NCBI GenBank assembly: GCA_016744085.1
Contig: JADGFE010000003.1
Coordinates: 1 to 48,745, forward strand
Source of the DNA: Kiritimatiellales bacterium
Lineage (GTDB): Bacteria > Verrucomicrobiota > Kiritimatiellia > Kiritimatiellales > Pontiellaceae
Reading direction: 5' to 3'
DNA length: 48,745 bases
The notes beneath the pieces were generated by a model that was not told where the DNA came from, made no database searches, and worked only from the letters and a program-made list of their open reading frames with translations. Position 1 is the stretch's first letter. Every line of letters starts with the position of its first letter. The translations under genes were made by a program, and so were the position numbers. Of the stretch, positions 1 through 10,538 are shown in pieces.

Positions 1-234
1 TTGAGCGGATGGACTTCGTTGAGTAGGGTTTGAATTCGCACCGGGCATACTCCTTCTGTGTAGTGTCGTTTTCGTCGACAACACATTACAGATAAGTTGC
101 TCGGTGTGTTAATCATTCATTTACCCACTGATTTGGCGGAAGACCCAGAAAAATCTACAAGGGGAATTGAAGAAGCGGTTGAAGCCTTAAGAAAACAGCA
201 GAAGTAAATTCAATACCCAAAAGGAGGACGCCTA

Positions 235-897
235 ATGCCCAAAAGCTTCATTCCAGCACACGGCGGCTACCAAGACCTGCTGTCTTATCAGCGGTCAGTG
301 GTGGTGTATGACTTGACGGTGGTTTTTTGCCGCGATGTATTTCATAAGTTTGATCGGACGATTGATCAGATGGTGCAGGCGGCGCGGAGCGGGAAGCAAA
401 ATATTATTGAGGGTAGCATGGCCTCGGGGACGTCGAAAGAGACGGAGATCAAGCTGACGAATGTGGCGCGCGCGAGTTTGGAGGAGTTGCTGGAGGACTA
501 CCGCGATTTCTTACGGACGCATCAGGCGGAGGAGTGGGATAAGGATAGCAAGGAAGCGTTGTTTGTGCGCAACCTCGCGAGCGGAAAGGTTCAGCTGAAA
601 CAGGGAAATGGGACGAAGGAGACTCAGGTGACAGATGAGACGAATGAGACGAATGAAAAGAAAAATACGTCGCCTCAGTCGCCTGCGTCCCATTCCATCA
701 CCTATGATACGTTTCGCCCTTTTGAAAACCGCCCGCATACCGTACGAGCCAACATGGCCATTTGCCTGATTCACCAGACCAACTATCTACTCGATCAACA
801 ACTTCGTAAACTGGAGCAGGATTTTCTGAACGAAGGCGGACTGCGCGAGCGGATGTATAAGGCGCGAGTTGATGCCAGAAAGAACCCGAACCAATGA
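235..897 (+). CDS. four-helix-bundle (S23/IVP-like) protein
   Basis: 220-aa ORF; N-terminal region (SYQRSVVVYDLTVVF...QMVQAARSGKQNIIEGS) resembles four-helix-bundle proteins; low-complexity DETNETNEK insert. Confidence 0.75.
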   Translation: MPKSFIPAHGGYQDLLSYQRSVVVYDLTVVFCRDVFHKFDRTIDQMVQAARSGKQNIIEGSMASGTSKETEIKLTNVARASLEELLEDYRDFLRTHQAEEWDKDSKEALFVRNLASGKVQLKQGNGTKETQVTDETNETNEKKNTSPQSPASHSITYDTFRPFENRPHTVRANMAICLIHQTNYLLDQQLRKLEQDFLNEGGLRERMYKARVDARKNPNQ

Positions 898-1034
898 AAC
901 CCTCATTTCCTCATCCTAATTTTGTGACCTCTTGTGCCTTTTCGTGACTAAATGAATTCCAGCCAAGCACCGCCTGACGGCAGAACAGCAAACCGTTCCT
1001 TTTTGTGACATTTTGTGGTTAAAAAGAAAACACT

Positions 1035-4000
1035 ATGAAAATACTCGAACTACGTTTTAAGAACCTGAACTCGCTGTATGGCGAGTGGTGTATTGATTTT
1101 ACCGATCCGGACTTTGTGGCGGATGGGCTGTTTGCGATTACGGGGGCGACGGGTTCGGGGAAGACGACGATTCTGGACGCCCTCTGCCTGGCGCTTTATG
1201 GCCAGACGCCTCGGCTGGGTAAAATGACGCAGAGCGACAACGAAGTGATGTCGCGCCAGACGGGCGAATGTTTTGCGGAGGTGTTGTTTGAGGCCGCGTC
1301 GGGGACCTATCGCGCAACGTGGCATCAGCATCGATCCCGCAAAAAAGCCGGCGCGCCTTTGCAGTCGCCCAAGCGGGAAGTGGCGAAGGGCGATGGCACC
1401 ATTCTGGCTGAAAAGCTGAAAGACGTGCAGGAGCAGGTGGACCGGATTACGGGCATGAGCTTCGATCGCTTTACGCGCTCGATTCTGCTGGCGCAGGGCA
1501 GTTTCGATACCTTTCTGAAGGCCAATGCCGACGAGCGCTCGCCGATTCTGGAACAGATTACCGGCACCGAAATATATTCCGATATTTCCAAGGCGGTGCA
1601 TCAACGCAACAGCACTGAAAACCAGATGCTGAATGAACTAAAGGCCGGGCTCGGCGGCATCCAGCTGCTGGATGGCGAAGCGCTGGAACAGATTCGGTTC
1701 GATCTTAAACAGGTTCAGGATCAGCATAAGGAAGAAGCCCGAAAGCGCGATGCCGCCAAGGCCGCGCTGGATTGCATAGGTCGCATCCAAACCTTGGAAA
1801 AAGCGTTGGAGGACAATCGGGCGGAACAGAAAATCTTGTGCGAGGATAATAAGGTCTTCAAACCCGATGCCGAACGTTTGGCCGCCGCGCGACGCGCCCA
1901 GCCGCTGGCGGTCGCCCATGCGAAACTCGTCAACCTGCGCAACGATCTGTCCAAAACCACTACTGATCTGATAGCCGCCACCGACGCCCTACCTGATTTG
2001 GAAGAACAGCAAACCAACGCATCCTCCGCATTTGATACCGCCGCCAAACGACTCAAGAATGAAGAGATTGTACAGAAAGAATTGGTTCCGGTCCTAACGC
2101 AAACGCGCGCGCTCGACACACAGATCGTCGGGGGCTTGACCACTCAGGAAATGGAAAAGTCCACGCTCGAACACTTGCAGGGCGAACAAACGGCGTTTCG
2201 TGAGAAGGAAGCGGAGAACAAAGCTGACCTCGAAAAGTTCCAAGCCCAATACGGCAAAGCCGAAGCCTACCAAAAGCAGCATGCGCAGGATGCTGAACTG
2301 GTTGGGCAACTGTCCGCGATTTTCCAATCATTGGAACAGTTGAAACGATTGACCGACGAAATGGGTGCAGCCAAAAAAGCGGCAAAGGACACTGCAACTT
2401 CGGCGAAAAGGACCACCGAAATCGCTGCCGAAGAAGCGGATAAGCTATCGGCCGCGCAGAATAAATTTACTGAGACCGAAAACTCGAAGGAGAAAATCGA
2501 CACCGAACTCGTGCCTCTTCTCGACGGAACCGACTGGCGAATCCGGCTGGAAGAAATTCGGCTACGAATCGAAATCGAACAACGGATTTTAGAAACCAGC
2601 GAGACGGTAGAGGCCAAAACCAAAGAGGCCGCTGCTGCGGAAGAAGCACTCGTTCTGAAAAGGAACAAACAGAAGAGCCGCCAGCGCGAACAGGAGCTAT
2701 TAGTAGATAACCTGCACCTGCAGCAAAAAATCGAAAGCCTCGAAGCCGAACGGAAAGCTTTATCCGATGGCCAGCCATGCCCGCTTTGCGGTTCTATGGA
2801 ACATCCCTATGCCGCAGGACTCCCCGCCCCGGCAACCAGTTCGCTTGAAAAGATTAATGCCGATCTTTCCGAACTCGCCAATCTGATTAATACCCTGACC
2901 GAAAAACAGTCTGCGGCCAACACGCTATGTAAAACGCTCCAGACTTCGCTCATAAAAGATCGGGCGGAACTTCAAAACCTCGCGCCTGGCAACGCGGAAG
3001 ATGCGGAGAAAATTGCGAGCCGCATCGAACAAATTGAAAAACTGGAGCAGAACGAAAAAGAAGCTAAGACCGCGCTGGACGACGCGCGCGAAGCATTAAG
3101 CCGACAAAAGCTGTTGGAGCAAACCGCGAAGCAATCCGCTGAAACCGCAGAAGAAAAGGTTGAGTCCGCAGAAGCCCTGAAGGATAAGGCCGTATCCGAT
3201 CAGGAGGCCATTGGCATTCAGTTAGAACAGAGCATCGAACCGTTTGGAATTGGGCTGTCGACCGAAACGGCTATGCAGCTTACCTCCCGCCGTGATCAAT
3301 GGGTGGATGCGGAAAAGAAAACGGTGGAGCTGAAGCAAAGCATCTCGAATCTGCAACTCACCCTTACAAACCAGACAGAACAAATCGCACAACACGAAAC
3401 ACGTATTCAGAAACAAATGGAAACGATGACCGAGACCCAGTCCACCATCGACTCGTTGATGGCAGAGCGGGAATCCCTTTTTGGAGATCGCAACCCCAAC
3501 ACCGTGGAGCAGGAAGCTCTGGCGACCGTCGATGCTGCGCGTAAAAAGACCAACGCCGCGCAGACCCAGCTGGCCGAAAGAAAACAAGTCCTGTCGCTCG
3601 CGCGGCAGAAGATCCAGACATTGGAAGAAAGTAAACAGGAGACCGAAGAGCAGCGGACCGAAAGCGAGCCGCTCTTTTTCCAATCATTGGAAACCGCTGG
3701 TTTTGAAGGCGAAGCCGCCTTTCTTTCCGCCCAACTCGACGATGCGGAACAATCCACACTCGAAGCCCGCACCGATGAACTGAAGCAACGGCACGCCCGC
3801 CTCTCGGCGTTGGAAACCGAAAAGACTCAGCAACTTCAAGTCGAGCGGAAACAGGAGCACATCGACTCCTCTCCCGAAAAACATACGGTTCTCGTGGAGT
3901 CCTGCATTGGATTGCAACAGGAAATCGGCGGGTTTAAAGACCGGATTAAGGCCAATGAAAAAGCTCAGGCGCTTCATGCCGAGAAACTGGACGGGATTGA

Positions 4001-4535
4001 AAAACAACAGACGGAGTGCAACCGATGGGGCGCGCTGCACGAACTGATCGGCTCAGCCGACGGCAAAAAGTTCCGCAACTTTGCTCAGGGGCTCACCTTC
4101 GAACTCATGGTCTCGCACGCCAATCGCCAGTTGGCCAAGATGAGCGACCGTTATCTGCTCGTACGCGATATCAACCAGCCCTTGGATCTCAATGTGGTGG
4201 ATAACTATCAGGCGGGCGAAATCCGACCCGTAAAAAATCTATCCGGTGGAGAAAGCTTCATTGTGAGTCTGTCGTTGGCGCTGGGTCTCTCAAAAATGGC
4301 GAGCAAACACATTCGGGTGGATTCCCTCTTTCTCGACGAAGGCTTCGGAACGCTCGACGAAGATGCACTCGAAACCGCGCTTGAAGCGCTCGCGGAGCTC
4401 AAGCAAGACGGCAAGCTGATCGGGGTGATCTCGCATGTTGACGCACTTAAAGAGCGTATTGGAACACAAATCAATGTACACACTACCAGCGGAGGCCGCG
4501 GTCGATTAAGCGGCACCGGAGTTACGACAATTTAG
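1035..4535 (+). CDS. sbcC: exonuclease SbcC-like SMC/Rad50 ATPase
   Basis: Walker A GATGSGKTTILDAL, zinc hook CPLCG, signature LSGGESFIVSLSLALGLS, Walker B SLFLDEGFGTLD; long coiled coil. Confidence 0.93.
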   Translation: MKILELRFKNLNSLYGEWCIDFTDPDFVADGLFAITGATGSGKTTILDALCLALYGQTPRLGKMTQSDNEVMSRQTGECFAEVLFEAASGTYRATWHQHRSRKKAGAPLQSPKREVAKGDGTILAEKLKDVQEQVDRITGMSFDRFTRSILLAQGSFDTFLKANADERSPILEQITGTEIYSDISKAVHQRNSTENQMLNELKAGLGGIQLLDGEALEQIRFDLKQVQDQHKEEARKRDAAKAALDCIGRIQTLEKALEDNRAEQKILCEDNKVFKPDAERLAAARRAQPLAVAHAKLVNLRNDLSKTTTDLIAATDALPDLEEQQTNASSAFDTAAKRLKNEEIVQKELVPVLTQTRALDTQIVGGLTTQEMEKSTLEHLQGEQTAFREKEAENKADLEKFQAQYGKAEAYQKQHAQDAELVGQLSAIFQSLEQLKRLTDEMGAAKKAAKDTATSAKRTTEIAAEEADKLSAAQNKFTETENSKEKIDTELVPLLDGTDWRIRLEEIRLRIEIEQRILETSETVEAKTKEAAAAEEALVLKRNKQKSRQREQELLVDNLHLQQKIESLEAERKALSDGQPCPLCGSMEHPYAAGLPAPATSSLEKINADLSELANLINTLTEKQSAANTLCKTLQTSLIKDRAELQNLAPGNAEDAEKIASRIEQIEKLEQNEKEAKTALDDAREALSRQKLLEQTAKQSAETAEEKVESAEALKDKAVSDQEAIGIQLEQSIEPFGIGLSTETAMQLTSRRDQWVDAEKKTVELKQSISNLQLTLTNQTEQIAQHETRIQKQMETMTETQSTIDSLMAERESLFGDRNPNTVEQEALATVDAARKKTNAAQTQLAERKQVLSLARQKIQTLEESKQETEEQRTESEPLFFQSLETAGFEGEAAFLSAQLDDAEQSTLEARTDELKQRHARLSALETEKTQQLQVERKQEHIDSSPEKHTVLVESCIGLQQEIGGFKDRIKANEKAQALHAEKLDGIEKQQTECNRWGALHELIGSADGKKFRNFAQGLTFELMVSHANRQLAKMSDRYLLVRDINQPLDLNVVDNYQAGEIRPVKNLSGGESFIVSLSLALGLSKMASKHIRVDSLFLDEGFGTLDEDALETALEALAELKQDGKLIGVISHVDALKERIGTQINVHTTSGGRGRLSGTGVTTI

Positions 4536-4552
4536 ATAGGAAAGGAAAAGAT

Positions 4553-5821
4553 ATGAATTCAGCACAATGGTTTGAGCGCGCAGAGAAGGTGATTCCCGGT
4601 GGAGTGAATAGTCCGGTTCGCGCCTTTAACGGCGTTGGCGGAACGCCCGTCTATTTTAAATCCGGTAAAGGCGCCAAAGTTCAGACGGAAGACGGCACTG
4701 AACTGATCGATTTCTGTGGATCCTGGGGCCCCCTCATTCTAGGGCATGCCCGGGAAGAGATTGTAGATGTGGTTGCAAAAACGGCAGCAGATGGGCTCAC
4801 ATTCGGAGCAAACACCGCCAAAGAAGCTGAATTTGCAGAATTGCTTACGACCCTCATTCCGGAAATGGATATGGTTCGCCTCGTCAGCTCCGGCACCGAA
4901 GCGGTAATGACCGCCGTACGCTTGGCCCGTGGCATAACGGGTCGGCGAAAAATCATCAAATTCGATGGTTGCTATCACGGCCACTCCGACTACCTCCTAG
5001 TTGCATCCGGCTCCGGACTACTGACCGGCGGAACCTCTTCCTCTGCGGGCGTTTCGCCGGCCGCAACCGAAGAAGTCTATGTGGCACCTTATAATGATTT
5101 AGCGGCTGTTCAGGAAATTCTAAAAGCCAACGGGGATGAAATTGCGGCCGTCATTGTCGAACCGATCGCCGGAAATATGGGCCTCGTCGAACCCGCTGAA
5201 GGATTTCTCGAAGGGCTCCGTGCGGCCACTGCCGAAGCGGGCGCCCTTCTGATTTTCGACGAAGTCATCAACGGCTTCCGCCTCGGCCCAACCACCTTCG
5301 GGCATTCGGCAGGTATTAATGCGGATATTACCACTCTGGGGAAAATTATTGGTGGTGGTATGCCGATCGGTGCGATCGGTGGATCCAAAGCAATTATGTC
5401 GCACCTGGCCCCACTCGGCCCAGTTTATCAGGCCGGCACGCTGAGCGGAAATCCGGTGGCGGTGGCCGCTGGTATGAAAACGCTGGAACTGCTGCGCGAT
5501 GAATCGCCTTATTTGAAAGTGGAAATTCTCGGAAAACGGCTGGCTGATGGCATCAATCGCATTGCCGAGGAAAAGGGCCTCGACCTGCACTGCGCTCAAA
5601 AAGGCGGCATGTTTACACCGTTCTTCCGGAAGGAAGCCGTTCATAACCTGGACGATTCTAAAGCCTGCGACCAGAAAGCCCATGCGGCCTATTTCCACCA
5701 CATGCTCGACCACGGGTTCTACACCCCGCCGAGCGGATTCGAAGTCGCCTTCGTCTCCGCCGCCCATACGGCCAATCATATTGCCGCCTTCCTTGCCGCA
5801 TTTGAAAAGCTAGACAGCTAA
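4553..5821 (+). CDS. hemL: glutamate-1-semialdehyde 2,1-aminomutase
   Basis: Starts RAEKVIPGGVNSPVRAF; GCYHGHSDYLL; PLP-enzyme motifs; full length 422 aa. Confidence 0.95.
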   Translation: MNSAQWFERAEKVIPGGVNSPVRAFNGVGGTPVYFKSGKGAKVQTEDGTELIDFCGSWGPLILGHAREEIVDVVAKTAADGLTFGANTAKEAEFAELLTTLIPEMDMVRLVSSGTEAVMTAVRLARGITGRRKIIKFDGCYHGHSDYLLVASGSGLLTGGTSSSAGVSPAATEEVYVAPYNDLAAVQEILKANGDEIAAVIVEPIAGNMGLVEPAEGFLEGLRAATAEAGALLIFDEVINGFRLGPTTFGHSAGINADITTLGKIIGGGMPIGAIGGSKAIMSHLAPLGPVYQAGTLSGNPVAVAAGMKTLELLRDESPYLKVEILGKRLADGINRIAEEKGLDLHCAQKGGMFTPFFRKEAVHNLDDSKACDQKAHAAYFHHMLDHGFYTPPSGFEVAFVSAAHTANHIAAFLAAFEKLDS

Positions 5822-6081
5822 CTTCGGGAAAGCTTGTATGGAACTCCCGATATCGCAGGTCTCGCTGGAGACGCTCTGGAAATCACTGGGAAACCAGAGC
5901 TGATTCATCATTTTTCACAGAATCTCATGCTTTATACGAAACATGCTGACTTTAGTTTTTTACAGGGGAGGAAGCGGGTTTTAAACAGGGGCCCCAGCCT
6001 ACGCCATTGTTCCAATACCTGCTTGTGAGCAGGCAGCAAATGAGGTAGTTTTCTTCCTCTTTTTGAAGAATAGGAACTAAA

Positions 6082-9000
6082 ATGAATTTGATTTTAAAGA
6101 AGATACTCGGATCGAAGAACGAGCGAGACCTGAAGAAGATGCGTCCGCTGGTGGTCAAGATCAACGAATTTGATGAAGAATACAAGGCGCTGACCGATGA
6201 ACAGCTTCAGGCGAAAACTGAAGAATTTAAGTCGCGCATTCAAAACAACGAAACGTTGGAAGATATTGAGCTCGAAGCATTTGCCGTAGTTAAAAATGCT
6301 TCACGCCGCATCTGCGGAACGGATATTGATGTATTGGGACATCCCATTGTCTGGGAAATGGTTCACTTTGATGTCCAGCTGATCGGCGGTATGGCGATCC
6401 ATAAGGGAATGATTGCGGAAATGGCAACGGGCGAAGGTAAAACTCTCGTGGCCACCCTACCGGTATACCTCAACGCGCTCTCAGGAAAAGGTGCACATGT
6501 CGTAACCACATCGGACTATCACTCTCAGCGCGACTCCCAATGGATGGGCCATCTGTACAAATGGCTCGGCCTCTCCGTGGGCTGTCTGAGAAATATGATG
6601 CCGCAGGAAGAACGCCGCGATGCGTACCTTTGCGATATTACCTATGGTACCAACTCGGAATTCGGTTTTGACTATCTTCGCGATAACATGGCCTATAGCT
6701 CTGAAGAAATGGTGCAGCAAAAGGGTCATAACTTTGCGATCGTCGACGAAATCGACTCGATTTTGATTGATGAAGCCCGTACACCGCTGATTATTTCCGG
6801 TCCGGCGCCTTATTCCTCTACACAATACAGCGAACTTCAGCCTGTGACCGCCCGACTCGTGCGGCGCCAACGCGATCTCTGCACGAGCCTTTTGAAGGAT
6901 GCCAAAAAACTGCTTGATGAAGGCAACGAAGACGAAGCATCTCTCAAGATGTATCAGGTGTTCGAGGGCATGCCCAAAAACAAACAGCTGATGCACCTGA
7001 TCGAGGATGTTAAACTCCGTAAGTTGCTGGAAAAGACCCAGATGTCCATGCTTTCGGATATGCGCAAGGAACTTGCCCGGGAATTGCGACAGGAATTGTT
7101 CTATACGATCGATGAAAAAGGCAGTGATGCCGGTCTGACCGAAAAGGGCTGCGCTGAGCTGAACCCGGAAGATCCGGAAATGTATGTCCTCCCGGATATG
7201 GTTTCCATGATGGCAGATCTGGATGGCGAAAATGATTTCTCTCCCGAAGAAATCATGGAGAAGCGGCGTTCTATTCAAGAAGATTTTGCAATGCGTAACG
7301 AACGTGTACACGCAGTTGACCAGCTGATCCGCGCTTATAGCGTCTATGAAAAAGACGTCGATTATGTGGTTCAGGATAATCAGGTGATGATTGTTGATGA
7401 GCACACCGGCCGTCTGATGGTTGGCCGCCGCTGGAGCGATGGATTGCATCAGGCGGTGGAAGCCAAGGAAGGCGTGAAGATTGAGCGCGAAACCCAAACA
7501 CTTGCCACCATCACGATTCAGAACTATTTCCGTATGTACGAGAAACTCTCGGGCATGACCGGTACGGCCGAAACCGAGGCCGACGAATTTCATCAGATCT
7601 ATAATCTGGATGTAATGGTAATCCCGACTAACCGCCCTGTTCGTCGTGTGGACCTGAACGATCAGGTTTACAAAACTCAGCGCGAAAAATTTAAAGCGGT
7701 TATCGATGATATCAGAACCGCTCATAACAACAAACAGCCTGTTCTCGTGGGCACGGTTGCCGTTGAAACATCGGAAGTGCTCAGCCGCATGCTGCGCCGC
7801 GAAAACATTGTGCATAATGTACTGAATGCCAAAAACCATGCTCGTGAGGCCGAAATCGTGGCCAATGCCGGCCAGCCCGGTGCCGTAACGATTGCCACCA
7901 ATATGGCGGGTCGCGGAACGGATATTAAGCTGGGCGAGTCCGTGGTTCATCTGAAGAGCGAAGACCTGCTCTCTAAAGAATTCTCACTCGATTCCAAGGT
8001 TGAAGGACAAACCCTGCGCAAGCTGCTCGAAGAAAAGCCATGCGGACTGTATGTTATTGCATCTGAACGACATGAATCACGTCGTATTGACCGTCAGTTG
8101 CGTGGTCGTTCCGCCCGTCAGGGTGATCCGGGTGTAACCCGTTTCTATGTTTCACTTGAAGATAATCTGATGCGTCTTTTCGGTTCCGACCGCATTTCCA
8201 GCATCATGGAAAAACTCGGCATTGAAGAAGGCGAGGTGCTGGAACATCCGTGGCTGAACAAGTCGATCGAAACCGCACAACGTCGTGTGGAGCAGCAAAA
8301 CTTCATGATGCGCAAACGTACGCTCGAATATGACGATGTGATGAATGCACAACGTGGCGAAATCTATGATTTCCGCGCAGAAGCCCTGACCACGGAAGAG
8401 CCGCGTAATCTGCTTTACCATTCTGTTGAACAATCCGTCGGCTCAAAAGCTGAAGATGCCGTTACCTCTAAAAACATGCCCGAGTTTATCATCTGGGTGA
8501 ATACCACCTTCCCGCTCGGTATGCAGGAAGTGGATCTGCCGGAAGAGAAAACGGCCGAAAGTCTACTCAACACCGTTTTGGAACGCGTGAAGTCTGCCTA
8601 CGATCTCAAGGCCCGTCATGAGGATGCTGAAGCGCTGAAACGTCTTGAGCGCCATATGATTATTCAGTCGATCGATGAACACTGGCAGGAATACCTACGT
8701 AACATGGATAGTCTGCGCGAAAGCGTGGGACTTCAGGCTTATGGTCAGCGCGATCCACTCGTGGAATATAAACGGGAAGCCTATCACCTGTTCATGGACC
8801 TGATGGATCGTATCTACGAAGAAATTTCCTCGGCCATGTTCCGCTCGGCGACTTCCGTAGAAGCCATTGAAGAATTCTTCCAGTCGCTTTCCGGCATGCA
8901 GGCCCAGCACAACCAGGCAGCCTCTCCGCTTGCCATGGCCGCCGCCGCTCAGGCTCAGGCCCAACAGGCCCAAGGCAGATCTCCTGCAGGTATGGATGCG

Positions 9001-9141
9001 CCTCCGCCCGGAATGGAACTTCCGCAGGCTCCGAAACCTATTGCCCCCATCCGTAATGACGGGCCGAAGGTTGGTAGAAACGACCCTTGCCCTTGTGGCA
9101 GCGGCCGGAAATATAAGAAATGCTGCGGCGCTGAAAGCTAG
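6082..9141 (+). CDS. secA: preprotein translocase subunit SecA
   Basis: [40 protein letters not shown]-terminal SEC-C motif [19 protein letters not shown]. Confidence 0.97.
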   Translation: MNLILKKILGSKNERDLKKMRPLVVKINEFDEEYKALTDEQLQAKTEEFKSRIQNNETLEDIELEAFAVVKNASRRICGTDIDVLGHPIVWEMVHFDVQLIGGMAIHKGMIAEMATGEGKTLVATLPVYLNALSGKGAHVVTTSDYHSQRDSQWMGHLYKWLGLSVGCLRNMMPQEERRDAYLCDITYGTNSEFGFDYLRDNMAYSSEEMVQQKGHNFAIVDEIDSILIDEARTPLIISGPAPYSSTQYSELQPVTARLVRRQRDLCTSLLKDAKKLLDEGNEDEASLKMYQVFEGMPKNKQLMHLIEDVKLRKLLEKTQMSMLSDMRKELARELRQELFYTIDEKGSDAGLTEKGCAELNPEDPEMYVLPDMVSMMADLDGENDFSPEEIMEKRRSIQEDFAMRNERVHAVDQLIRAYSVYEKDVDYVVQDNQVMIVDEHTGRLMVGRRWSDGLHQAVEAKEGVKIERETQTLATITIQNYFRMYEKLSGMTGTAETEADEFHQIYNLDVMVIPTNRPVRRVDLNDQVYKTQREKFKAVIDDIRTAHNNKQPVLVGTVAVETSEVLSRMLRRENIVHNVLNAKNHAREAEIVANAGQPGAVTIATNMAGRGTDIKLGESVVHLKSEDLLSKEFSLDSKVEGQTLRKLLEEKPCGLYVIASERHESRRIDRQLRGRSARQGDPGVTRFYVSLEDNLMRLFGSDRISSIMEKLGIEEGEVLEHPWLNKSIETAQRRVEQQNFMMRKRTLEYDDVMNAQRGEIYDFRAEALTTEEPRNLLYHSVEQSVGSKAEDAVTSKNMPEFIIWVNTTFPLGMQEVDLPEEKTAESLLNTVLERVKSAYDLKARHEDAEALKRLERHMIIQSIDEHWQEYLRNMDSLRESVGLQAYGQRDPLVEYKREAYHLFMDLMDRIYEEISSAMFRSATSVEAIEEFFQSLSGMQAQHNQAASPLAMAAAAQAQAQQAQGRSPAGMDAPPPGMELPQAPKPIAPIRNDGPKVGRNDPCPCGSGRKYKKCCGAES

Positions 9142-9153
9142 CAGCCTCCCTAT

Positions 9154-10455
9154 GTGAATCTTCCGAAAACCATTCGCGAGGCGATTGACCGCCATAGTCT
9201 GATCCCCGACAGCACCAACGTGGTTCTCGGGGTTTCCGGCGGGGCGGATTCCGTAGCCTTGCTTCACGCATTCCACAGTTTGAAAATTCCCTGCACCGTT
9301 GCGCACCTTAACCATGGACTGCGCGGTGCTGAGTCGGATGCTGACGAAGCCTTTGTTCGAAGCCTTGCCGATACTCTAGGTCTTCCGATCGTCGATAAAA
9401 CGGCTAATGTTCAGCAACTGGCTGGCTCAAGCGGTCAATCCATTGAAATGGCAGCTCGTCAGGCCCGCCATGATTTCTTTGCTGAATTCGAGAACTCCGT
9501 TATCGCCCTTGCCCACCATGCTGATGATCAAGCTGAAACCTTCATTCTGAAACTTGCCCGCGGTGCCGGAACAGAAGGTCTCGGCGGAATGAATTATGCA
9601 CAAGACTTAGGTTCTGTTCGGCTGATTCGGCCGATGCTGAATATTCCAAGGTCTTCCATTGTCGAGTGGCTGAAGGAAAACAACATTAGTTGGAGAGAAG
9701 ATGCCAGCAATTCTGATAAAGCCTTCCTGCGCAATCGGGTTCGGCACGCTGTCCTTCCGACGCTTGAAAAAGAGCTTAATCCAAATATGCGGAACACCAT
9801 TTTGCGGACTATGAATATTCTGCAAGAAGAGAATGAATGGATGGAATCCATGATTTCCGGTTCTGATATTCAAGATTTGCCCTCGCTACCCCTCGCCGCC
9901 CAAAGACGTATTTTACGGCGCTGGCTTTTTGAAAACGATGTCGATGCGGCGGATTTTAATACTGTAGATCAAATTTTATCTCTAATTTCAAATGGTTCAG
10001 GAAGTACTACCTTCGAGCTGAATGATCGGCAACGAGTCATTATTGAATACGGGATACCCCGAATCGGACACCTGAATAAGCCGGCCGAACAGCCCGGTTA
10101 TCATCTGGTTAGGGAGGAAGGAACTGGCTGGAGGCCCGATCATGGTAATGGAATCGGTATAGTACCGGCCGAAGCTTCGTTCGATGCAGCCGCAGTCGGT
10201 GAGTCCCCAATTGAAATCAAAACGTATGAACCGGGCGACCGAATGGTCCCTTTGGGCATGCAGGGAACGCGCAAACTTCAGGATATATTTACCGATCAAA
10301 AAATCCCCGCGGCCCAGCGAACACAGGTCCCTGTTGTGGTTTGCCGGGGGGAAATTATCTGGATTCCCGGCTATCGAACCGCTCGCGGCTGGGAAGTAAA
10401 AAATCCGGACGGAAAATCTATTCATGTTCGGATTGAACAAAACAGGACTAATTAA
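9154..10455 (+). CDS. tilS: tRNA(Ile)-lysidine synthase
   Basis: PP-loop GVSGGADSVALLH; HLNHGLRGAESDADEAFV; ALAHHADDQAET; GTG start at 9154. Confidence 0.93.
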   Translation: MNLPKTIREAIDRHSLIPDSTNVVLGVSGGADSVALLHAFHSLKIPCTVAHLNHGLRGAESDADEAFVRSLADTLGLPIVDKTANVQQLAGSSGQSIEMAARQARHDFFAEFENSVIALAHHADDQAETFILKLARGAGTEGLGGMNYAQDLGSVRLIRPMLNIPRSSIVEWLKENNISWREDASNSDKAFLRNRVRHAVLPTLEKELNPNMRNTILRTMNILQEENEWMESMISGSDIQDLPSLPLAAQRRILRRWLFENDVDAADFNTVDQILSLISNGSGSTTFELNDRQRVIIEYGIPRIGHLNKPAEQPGYHLVREEGTGWRPDHGNGIGIVPAEASFDAAAVGESPIEIKTYEPGDRMVPLGMQGTRKLQDIFTDQKIPAAQRTQVPVVVCRGEIIWIPGYRTARGWEVKNPDGKSIHVRIEQNRTN

Positions 10456-10538
10456 CTCCAAGTTTGTGTGTGTACACGTTGCAATCGCTTTGGGGCGGTG
10501 GTAGTTTTTGCCCGGTTTTTTAAAGGAAAGAAGTAATT

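Noticed and set aside
1-234. Possible 3' end of a gene (…LIIHLPTDLAEDPEKSTRGIEEAVEALRKQQK*)
   Set aside because: Open frame is short, truncated by stops upstream and matches nothing I recognise; not enough support to call.
1050-4516. Numerous short ORFs overlapping sbcC on both strands
   Set aside because: All overlap a clear full-length SbcC; no motifs or convincing starts.
6481-7950. 489-aa minus-strand ORF inside secA
   Set aside because: Fully antisense to a strongly conserved secA; composition-driven open frame with no recognisable domain.
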